Shown here: positions 55,401 through 64,000 of the stretch, in pieces | How the letters are laid out: every line of letters begins with the position of its first letter | Numbering within the stretch: the first letter of the stretch is position 1 | NCBI GenBank assembly: GCA_026545765.1 | Contig: CM048844.1 | Span: 21,398,237 to 21,462,236, forward strand | DNA: 64,000 bases | Origin: Plantago major | Lineage: Eukaryota; Streptophyta; Magnoliopsida; Lamiales; Plantaginaceae | Reading direction: 5' to 3' | The notes under the pieces: generated by a model | Seen by the model: only the letters and a program-made list of their open reading frames with translations | Told to the model about the DNA's origin: nothing | The model's database searches: none | Translations under genes and position numbers: made by a program

Positions 55401-56061
55401 TCCAGAGGAATATGGCCCAATAAAGCTGGTAATTCTCATGTTTCATTTTCATGATTTTCTTCCTTGGTAGTGATTTGAAGCTTTTCTGATTGCGCAAATG
55501 ATTTCACATGATCGAGACTCTATAGAATGGAGTCCGGTGTTTAGTAGTTTACAGCTCATATATACTTCTGCAAAATTGGCACTGTTTCTTTGTCAAAGTT
55601 CATCTGTAAAATATATTCATGGATGCGTTGGTTAGTCTGTGATGAAGATTCATAACTTGGACTGGCGCACGTGTTATATATAAACATTTATCAAGAAAGC
55701 CAAAATTCGTATGAAATTATCCATGACCATCGATCACTGTAGCTAGCTTAATAGATCGTCATCCTTGATTAAATGACAGGAAGTTTACGATTACGACACA
55801 TTTTCTGCGGATGATATAATGGGGGAAGCAGAGATAGATATTCAACCTATGATAACATCTGCAACTGCATTTGGAGATGCGGGAATGTTTGGAAACATGC
55901 AGGTCGGGAAATGGCTGAAATCAGATGACAACGCATTGATACAAGACAGCACAGTGAACATTGTGGATGGGAAGGTAAAGCAGGGAATATCATTGAAGCT
56001 CCAGAATGTAGAATCTGGAGAATTAGAACTTGAACTAGAATGGATTCCTATTCAACAGTGA
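52490..56061 (+). CDS. AGD12: ArfGAP with C2 domain (AGD12/ZAC type), 331 aa, eight exons
   Basis: GTPase-activating protein for ARF small GTPases with a C-terminal calcium/phospholipid-binding C2 domain, acting at Golgi and plasma membranes. Exons 52490-52529, 53174-53255, 53945-54020, 54137-54300, 54584-54722, 54933-55049, 55333-55428 and 55780-56061 total 996 nt, all joins in phase. The ArfGAP zinc finger is CADC...CLKC with 16 residues between pairs (residues about 30-53), followed by GVHRSLG, with the Arg finger in HRSLG. Then VLSVTLDEWTDDEIDSM and YEAYIPEG, typical of the family. The C2 domain begins MLKVKVLKGTNLAIRDM, with SSDPYVVLTLG, NPIWNEELKLSVPE and EVYDYDTFSADDIMGEAEID supplying the acidic calcium loops. 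Length is close to Arabidopsis AGD12 (ZAC). AGD13 is the alternative close paralog. No defects. Confidence 0.95.
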
Positions 56062-58158
56062 TGGGTGGTGTACATACATATACCAATTCTTTTTTTCTTT
56101 TCCTTCTTTTCCTTTTTCACCCATTGTTTGGAAGTAATTTATGGTGTATGGGTATTTGCTTTCCTTTTATTTTTGCCCGGGAAATATGCACTGTGTTGTA
56201 TTATTTCATCAATTGAGTTTTGTGTAATGAAATTTTTTATCAGACTACTGCAGTAGTTTCTCAACTTTCCTTCTGAAATTACTCATCATACATTTGTGTT
56301 ATGTATGTTACCGGACTTGGTTTGTATCAGAGTTTCAGTCTCGGATGTTTTATGTAGGAACAAAAAATCACAGTGTACATTTGTGATATCACAAACATCT
56401 CGAAGTGTAGAATGTTTGAATATGTAAGGGGAATTGAAGAGTGTGATGATCGGATGTTATCTAGATTGGTAGATTCGGGTTTCCTCTTCCCTACCACTGA
56501 CTAACTCCCTGCTTTTAAAGTTTATACCATTGTTTTATATGCATTAAATCTTTGTCTGCATAAACACATTAAAGCATCTACAGTCTTTAATGTAGGGTAG
56601 AAAAAACCATAGATTCAAGACGCTGAGATGGTAATGGTGAGCAAGTGATGGGCATTTCAACCATCACACTAATGACATTTCGTTTAATTTCCAAGTCCTC
56701 TAGGTGTGTTGTACACTTGTACCCTAACACACCACTTTACGGGTTGAGTATTCGGAAAATTCTCGAAGCATCAAAACTAGAATTTTGATAACCTAGAGAA
56801 CTATACAAAGTTTTTCGAAAACTGTCTCCCAATAAACTAAATCAACATCACATATTTAACTACATACTTTACATTATATGTTTAACTAGAACGTGAGAAT
56901 ACGCTACACATGTTATTGTGACATTTAATTACAAATAATATAATTAGTGTATGAAGGTAAGTATTATAATTGTTTCTGATAATGATTTGTCTTTTTTCGA
57001 GTTATATTACGGTTTTGGTTAGTGTGAATTAACCTGTTTCAATTTAATTAAAGAAGATGGTGAAGAAATATTGATTATCATTTGTTGTTTTTTTATGATT
57101 AATTGATTTTGTTAAGGTTAAATTAGGTATTTGAATTTAATTGGAGAAGACAACTTGAGTTTTTTTACTGATGAATTGATTTTGTTGGGATTGTACTAGG
57201 GCTTAGAATTAGAATGGATAAGGCATGTTGTTTTTTTGTAAATAAAGTCTAATTTACATATATATTACATATCGTTTCAATTTAATTTAAATTAAGTACT
57301 CAATTGTAAAACTCCGATAGTTGTCCATTTATATATATAAATAATAATATACTGTAATAAAAATGCATTGCCTGTCCTTTTAAAGATGTGATGTTTGTGT
57401 TTGTAAAACTATATGTGATTTCAATTATGATAGACGGTATATCGTAAAAGTTTCATTCGCCCTGCCAGCCTTTGCAGTAAATTATGAAACTACAGGGACT
57501 GATTGTATAAAAACGAAATCACCACTGTGGAAATTTTGAATTACAAATTATAGAAAAAGGCCTGACTTTCCATTAGAATAGGAAAAGTCACGTTTTTAAG
57601 TTGCTCGCGGTCAGCGATCAAATCAGTGCGCGGTCAGCATGAATTTCCCGAGTTATAAAAACTCACAGACACAACATTCATTCCCCCCATTTATAAAAAC
57701 TCACATACACAATATAAATTTCCCAGTTATAAAAACCCACGGACACAACATTAATCCCTCGTTATAAAAACACACAAACACAACATAAATTCCCCAGTTA
57801 TAAAAACTCACAGGCACAACATTAATTCACCCAGTTATAAAAACTCACAAACACCATATAAATCTCTCAGATAAGTCCGAACTTACATCGCGCCAGATGC
57901 AAAAACCTACCGTCACAACATAAATTCCCTCAATTATAAAAAATCACAGAAACACATAAAAAAACTACCGTCAGAACATAAATTCTCAGTTATAAAAAAT
58001 CACTGGCACACATTAATTCCCATATATCTTACATTACTAAAATCATAGTACATATTTTAGTAGACTTCTTCCTCATATTGAATACCCCTCTTATTCCCCT
58101 AGTTTCCATTAGCGGGAAAATTGCAGAGAAGAAAAAACCTCAATTCGTTCCTTCTACA
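56062..58158. other. AGD12 3' UTR, intergenic DNA and RFC4 promoter
   Basis: 3' UTR in the first 200-300 bp, then AT-rich DNA with no gene. From about 57.6 kb to the RFC4 start it is dominated by a minisatellite (next entry). Confidence 0.5.
57641..58015. repeat. Minisatellite of about 40-bp units just upstream of RFC4
   Basis: About nine units of the form 'aaattcccc(c)agttataaaa' + 'actcacagacacaacat', with small length and base variants. Several units contain GTTATAAAA, so the array repeats a TATA-like word. It ends about 140 bp before the RFC4 ATG. Confidence 0.85.
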
Positions 58159-61100
58159 ATGGCGCCAGTGATACAGAGCTCACAGCCGTGGGTCGAGAAA
58201 TAGTAAATCCACTACCTTTACTTTTTCCTTCTCTTCGATCCTTCCTCTTTCTTTTCTTTCTATTTTTTTCTGCTCCATTTTTCTGTAATAATTCGTTCAT
58301 CTGTAAACGACAGTCGACCAAGGCAAGTGAAGGACGTTGCTCACCAAGATGAGGTCATTCGAGTCCTCACTAACACCCTAGAAACCACAAATGTAAGTTT
58401 CTCTACTCAATTGTTGCTACTGTCAATAGAATTGCTCCAATTGTTTGAATAATTGTTACCGTAGGGTTTTACTTCTGATGTTCGTGTTATAACTGATAGT
58501 GTCCGCATATGCTGTTTTATGGTCCACCGGGTACCGGAAAAACGACTACTGCGCTAGCAATTACTCATCAGCTTTTCGGGTAATTTTTATTGTATTGTTA
58601 CTTGATGTGCTTTCAGTCTGATTAGGATGTGTGTAATTGCCTTGATTCTAGTACAGGGTGATTCTTTTAGATGAATGCTAACTGTAAATGAAGTGTTTGT
58701 TAAGGAATAATGGAATTGGACTGTCATTCATTGCAGACCTGATTTGTACAAGTCTAGAGTACTGGAGCTGAATGCTAGTGATGAACGTGGTATCAATGTT
58801 GTTCGTACAAAAATTAAGAACTTTGCTGCTGTTGCTGTTGGTTCTGCTCGTCGAGAGTATTTTTTCCCCCCTTTCCTCCTTTCCAGTTGTTTAGCTTATG
58901 TCACTGTGTCTGATCCTTTAATATGATACTATTTGTTTGCCTTATTTGCATTGCAGTGGCTATCCTTGCCCGCCTTACAAGATTATAATTCTGGATGAGG
59001 CTGATTCAATGACGGAAGAGGCTCAGGCTAGTCAACCACTTGTCATTTCCCAATTTTTGTTTTATTTTCTTTTTAGTTTTTTTGTATATTTGAATCAATC
59101 AGCAATGCTAAATTATAACTTTGCAGAATGCCTTGCGTCGCACCATGGAAACATACTCAAAGGTCACAAGGTTCTTCTTCATCTGTAATTACATCAGCAG
59201 GTGGGGCCAGTGACGTTTTGGCATAGACATATGATTTTTAATCTCTATGACTTCTGTCAGTACCTATTTTACCCAGCTGACTGCTATTTGAGAATAAAAT
59301 CACTACATTAACATTCACTTGGCAAACAGCAAGCACTGATAAGTCAACCTTTAACATCTCATTGCTCATAGAACTTGGTATTCCCAGCATGAGGTTTCTC
59401 TTGTTGCATGGTAAATGTATTATCCTGGTCTTGCTGAGTGCAGCAGGCGCTTGCATATCGAGAGCCTATAGGCTTTTCCTGATACTTTTCCTGATACTAT
59501 GTGCCACTATATATATCTATATCAGTGTCTCCAGTTTTTTTTTTTCTTCTTTTTAAGTGGTTCATGACACTTAGGCAACTCACACAATGCTTCAAGTTTA
59601 CTGCTATAGAAGAAATGTTCAGTTCATCTTGAATCTGATTTATGTTGGCGGGAAATGTTTCATACACCTAGGAGTAAAATAGGTGTTTGAAATATGTATA
59701 TAGCATAAATAACATAAAGTGTAATCCTGTAACAAATCAAAAGTTCTGTCTGCATCCAAATTAACATGTCTATTTCCCTTTGATGTTTCTGCACTCATGA
59801 ATATGAAATGAACTTTAACAATGATTTCATTGGGTGTAGGATTATTGAGCCACTGGCATCTAGGTGTGCAAAATTTAGATTTAAGCCACTCACAGATGAC
59901 ATTATGAGTAGTCGCATACTGTTCATTTGCAGGGAAGAGGGTTTAAACTTAGATTCAGAGGTACTGTTAACACCCTGGGCATTTACCTCATGTGCTGTGT
60001 TTGTGAAGTTCATTTCTGATTTGGTTTCTGTTGTTGATAGGCCCTTGCTACCTTGAGTGCAATTTCGCAAGGTGATATGCGGCGAGCAATTACCTATCTA
60101 CAAGTAAGATATGTCAGCTTTCCTTTTACGTTAGATTTATTAAGTTAAACTAGTCTACTGTTGAATTTTCTATGTGACGGGGGCATTTTATAAGCAAAAT
60201 CTCAGCTTATGCATTTCTTTATGGATAACATGTAGAATTGGGTTAAGTAAAGCTGATAAGAACTGGGTAAACATTTAAATAAAGCTGATTAGAAGAATTT
60301 GGTTCTACTTTTGTTTTATCTAGATATTAAAGACATGGGGACACAAAGTGGCATGTTTAGCACATGTAGGATGTTACATTAGTAGGGGAAGTTAATGTTT
60401 TCGACTCATGTTTTTTAACTTAGTATTAGAATTCGTCTGATATTGCATTTAACTTTCATCTCAGGGTGCTGCTCGCTTATTTGGATCTTCATTCTCATCC
60501 AAGCAATTGATTAGTGTTTCTGGTGTAAGTCCTTTTGCGCTGGAATTTCATAATATTGAATTCAGAGTATTTTCCCACATCTGGGACTACAAATGTTCTC
60601 AGTGCATATGTAGATGCTTCGTCTTTATTTCTCTCGTGCAGCCTGGTATTCCGTTTCAATCTCAACTGAGATTTCAGAAAATAATTTCCATCCAAATGTC
60701 ACTATTAAGGAAGAACGAACAATTTGGTGCGGTTTAACTTGTCTCAAGAATACCAAATCTCAATAATACAAGTTCAATTTCATTGCAAAAAAAGAGTGAA
60801 CATCTCATCTTCTCTATTGTCTCACTTTGGAACTTCTATATAATAACTTACATTTCATAATTAGGTCATCCCGGAGGATATTGTTCAGGCTCTCTTCGCT
60901 GCTTGCAAAAGTGGTAACTTTGACAAGACAGACAAGGAAGTAAAAAATGTAATTGCTGAAGGGTATCCAGCTTCGCAGATGCTATTGCAGGTCTTGTTTT
61001 TACTGAAATGTTGTATTGTCTGGCTTTTATTTTTACTGATTGCTGATCCAGTTTCTGTTTCAGTTGTATGATGTAGTAATTGAAGCAAATGATATATCAG

Positions 61101-61824
61101 ACGAACAGAAAGCAAGAATATGCAAGAAGTTTGGTGAGGCAGATAAGGTGAGAAGCTCCTTCAATGCCTGCTTTGTTTACCTTTTGGCGAAAACATAAAA
61201 GCGACTTTTCATGAATATGATTTCCATTACTTCTAGGAAGTTGGAATGAACTTCAAGTATATAACTGTATGGCCTGAAATTGTCAATTGATTTAATTAAA
61301 CCTTATTTAAAAATCATACAGACCCGGTTTGGATTGCAGTCCTAACATCTCAATTTACATTTGAATTTCATTTCAGTGTGGCCCCAAAATTGTACCTGAA
61401 ACTCAAATCACTTCCCAGCAATCCTATCGCACACATTACTCTTAGTTCACCATTACAACTACAATCCACTACATGTTCTCTTTCGACTCTCACACAATCA
61501 CAGCCCACCTCATAGATAACTTCATGAATTGAACACGTTCCAGTGCATCTTAATCAATCTCAACTCTAGTATATCATGGTTTTGTTTCCTTTTGGAGGGT
61601 GATGATTTTACTTATACAACCAGCAAGACCCATCATGCATCTCTCTACACCATGTCATGTCCATAACATATTTGATTTGGAGCCATATTTTCAGTTGTCC
61701 TTTTCTATTCTTGTCGCAGTGTCTTATAGATGGGGCAGATGAATATTTGCAATTGCTGGATGCTGCTAGCAATATAATTCGTGCCCTGACCAACATGCCC
61801 GAAAATTTTTCATTTGGGGGTTAG
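58159..61824 (+). CDS. RFC4: Replication factor C subunit 4, 341 aa, twelve exons
   Basis: Small AAA+ subunit of the RFC clamp loader, which loads PCNA in DNA replication and repair. Exons 58159-58202, 58314-58392, 58500-58579, 58737-58856, 58957-59026, 59127-59200, 59840-59960, 60041-60103, 60465-60524, 60865-60990, 61064-61147 and 61720-61824 total 1,026 nt and are in phase. It starts [20 protein letters not shown] (RFC box II). Walker A is GPPGTGKTT, followed by [10 protein letters not shown]; Walker B is [10 protein letters not shown]; the sensor-1 region is [10 protein letters not shown]; the SRC motif is [11 protein letters not shown]. The C-terminal collar domain ends [18 protein letters not shown]. 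Closely matches Arabidopsis RFC4. Intron 5 has a GC donor (GCTCAG|GCTAGT) rather than GT. An alternative GT donor would break the frame. Confidence 0.95.
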
Positions 61825-63532
61825 GCCTTCTGGTCCTTTGTTATGCACCCAACTGTTACTCTTCTCTTGGAAACAACGGTCACTTAGCTTTAAGCACGAA
61901 ACTTTAGCTTTATGCTGTTTTTAGGATTGGCATCTATGTGGATTGTTCTTGTACACAATGTTTGGAACTCGTATTCCTTAATGTGCACCACTTTTAAATG
62001 TTGTGGTTTGAGCTTTCTAAACAAAGTGCTATGCTACGTCTTTTTCCGTCTGAGCAGTTATATGGTACAGTGGAGGCAACATGTAATGCAGTTATATAAG
62101 TAGTTGGAGCAGGGGATAAGTCATGCGTGGTGTTCAATGATTTTGGATTTGACACCAGAATTGATGACATCCGACCTGTTTATAATCTTTTCAGTAGATT
62201 TTTCAACTTTTTTTGATTGGATTATGCAAATTTGATGCTTCTCTTTCAATTAGGTTTCACTATTTGAATCATTCCATTCACTTAAGCTGCTCATTGTTGG
62301 AGTATTCAGAAAATTCATTTGGCAAACGGTTTTTCCTGAACATGTTAATTATGAATTTGGACTTTAAACGTAGTTGTCTGGAGTCTGGACCATGATCTGG
62401 TTAATTCGTATAGGTTTAAGAAGTTGATTCTGGATTATCGAGACGGGTGGGTGTAGGTTTTTTCATAGTACAACGAACGTGTTTGGATATGTAGCCTACC
62501 CGTATCTGAAACTTATCATTTAGAGAAGTTAGTAGTACTACTAATTTAAGATGCAAAAAAATGTGGCATGCAATAGCATTCCAAAGTGAATTGCATGTGA
62601 GTTGATAATTGCCATTTGGTATTCTGCTTAACAATTCATTTTATTTCTTTCACTTGGTACGATGATTCAATTTGGTTTGATGATCCACTTCGAGTATTGT
62701 TTAATGTGTAGCATTTGTATTCAACAATGTCCTTTCCTAAGGACAAAGCTTACGCCAAATACTTTCTTGGAGAACTTGACTCCTCCATTCTTATTTTCAA
62801 GAATTTGACTCCATCAATTTGCGTAAACAATTACTAGTACTCAATATTTTTTTGAACCATGTTATATTCAAAGCTGCAAGAGACTTTTCATTAACTCTTG
62901 AATTTATTTCTTAAACGGACTCAATCTTAATAATCAAACTCCCAAACAAATTATTACTCTCCGTCTTAAACTAAATGACACGTTTGATTTTATATACAAA
63001 GATTACAAACTAAATAATCTAAGTTCTCTAGTAGTATAAATTAAAGTAATGAAGATAAAGTCAGATTGTGGTATGTTGACGTAAATGAGTGATGTATATG
63101 ACATGAGTGTATAATGTGTCGAAAATGAAAACAAGACATAACTATCTCATATTTTCAAACATCAATAGGTCACGGGCACACAAATATTTGATCAGTATGA
63201 TTAAAGTTTAGCGTCTTCCAGTGGAACGTGTTAGGTACAATCTCATCCCATTTAAGAATTCAGTTGTTCAAAAAGCTAGCCGGGTTACACTAATCATCAT
63301 GCAAAACTTTATCAATTGCATACTTACTGACACCTATATTAGCTTCCACTCGTATTATGATCATCAAATACAAACATTATTGTACAAAAAAGTTGCATGT
63401 TACTATATCACATGAACTTTGAAAAGTGGCTTCTCATGCCCATTAATTGATTGAAAAGTAGCTACACGATTAGAGTACGCCGATATGATCCATTATACTC
63501 TATAGGTTTTTCATTTTAATCCATATTTATTA
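61825..63532. other. RFC4 3' UTR and intergenic DNA
   Basis: No coding region found. Short frames here lack domains. AT-rich throughout. Confidence 0.5.
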
Positions 63533-63817
63533 CTTTCCTCCGTCCCGCTTCGTTAGTCCATTATTCTTTTTATATGCGGTCCATTAATATAGTCACTTCA
63601 CTAAAACATCAAAAAAGTAAATTCCAATAACCAATATCCTTCTTGTTTTATTATTCATCACAAACTTCCCCATACACCAAACAATAAACTATTATCTTTA
63701 TATGTATAGTTATTTTTTCTAAATATTAGATATTGGTGGTGGGTACCTCCTTACCTGTACTATATTTTTAGTATCATAATAAGTTTTGTGAAACGGATGG
63801 ATTACGATGGTAGTGAG
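63533..63817. mobile_element. Stowaway-like MITE (tentative)
   Basis: TA at 63531-63532 and 63818-63819. Left end CTTTCCTCCGTCCCGC; right end ...ACGGATGGATTACGATGG then TAGTGAG. The inverted match is only partial, so boundaries are approximate. Confidence 0.4.
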
Positions 63818-63819
63818 TA

Positions 63820-63991
63820 CATATAGTGACATATCAATCCAGAATTGAATTTAATTGCTCCAACCGACTTATAAAAACATGGAATAAGACAAGGAAGGGC
63901 CATTCCATATGATCACAATTAAGACCCACCCGAAGACAAGCTTGCACAGCTACTGTACAATCCAGATCGAAAGAAGCTAGTTAATTTCAAA
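63820..63991 (+). promoter_or_regulatory. Possible promoter and 5' UTR of a gene starting at the right edge
   Basis: A TATA-like 'cttataaaaacatgg' at about 63869, followed about 120 bases later by an ATG in good plant context (AAAATGGC). Confidence 0.4.
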
Positions 63992-64000
63992 ATGGCATCG
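63992..64000 (+). CDS. Possible start of a further plus-strand gene (3 codons, MAS)
   Basis: ATG GCA TCG at the very end, with Met-Ala as the most common plant start. Too little sequence to name a product; the call rests on context alone. Confidence 0.3.

Noticed and set aside
1..64000. CRISPR arrays, operons, ribosome binding sites or phage genes
   Set aside because: All genes are split by introns and the repeats are eukaryotic transposons or satellites; no prokaryotic signal seen.

Overview
This is a stretch of nuclear chromosome from a flowering plant, most likely a eudicot. The evidence is short exons split by AT-rich GT-AG (and a few GC-AG) introns, plant-specific gene families (YAO, DRT111/SFPS, AGD12-type ArfGAP-C2, NF-YA, plant RFC4), and a typical plant transposon load: Ty3 and Ty1 LTR elements, CACTA, hAT, Helitron, LINE, Stowaway-like MITEs and a Cassandra-like 5S-bearing LTR. 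I cannot name the species. There are no operons, CRISPR arrays or prokaryotic features.

Layout. 1-1.5 kb: the first two coding exons (minus strand) of a SAPS-domain PP6/SIT4-phosphatase regulatory subunit. 2.8-7.8 kb: a structurally complete but coding-dead Ty3/gypsy chromovirus-like element. 7.8-18 kb: gene-free repeat land holding a hAT element with a perfect 8-bp target duplication, degenerate tandem repeats, Stowaway-like MITEs, two long-TIR elements, and two copies of a 298-bp segment that differ at only two bases. 18.3-24.9 kb: two head-to-tail minus-strand genes, an unrecognised 333-aa acidic protein with a duplicated exon-intron unit, and YAO/RRP9 (U3-55K). 25.2-33.6 kb: a second transposon block (hAT, a decayed CACTA element, a Helitron remnant, a LINE 3' part). 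33.8-41.7 kb: DRT111/SPF45, a Cassandra-like LTR, and mitochondrial-type ribosomal protein bL20. 43.1-45.8 kb: an NF-YA subunit (minus), with a LINE tail in its first coding intron. 46.3-51.6 kb: a minus-strand Helitron joined directly to a truncated Ty1/copia 5' LTR plus gag. 52.5-56.1 kb: an AGD12-type ArfGAP. 58.2-61.8 kb: RFC4. The window ends at what may be the start of another plus-strand gene.

The host genes are unrelated housekeeping and regulatory genes (rRNA processing, splicing, mitochondrial translation, CCAAT transcription factor, vesicle traffic, replication clamp loading, phosphatase regulation). Gene order gives no sign of a shared pathway. Exon models were built by hand from reading frame, splice consensus and remembered family sequence; most close exactly in phase.

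I found no convincing new multi-gene system. The items most worth a second look are the duplicated exon-intron unit with paired GC donors in the unrecognised 333-aa gene, the near-identical 298-bp repeat in which one copy looks like the empty site of a Helitron insertion in the other, the in-phase copia-gag/Helitron-Rep junction, and the catalytic substitutions (Asp to Asn) in the Ty3 reverse transcriptase and the Helitron helicase.
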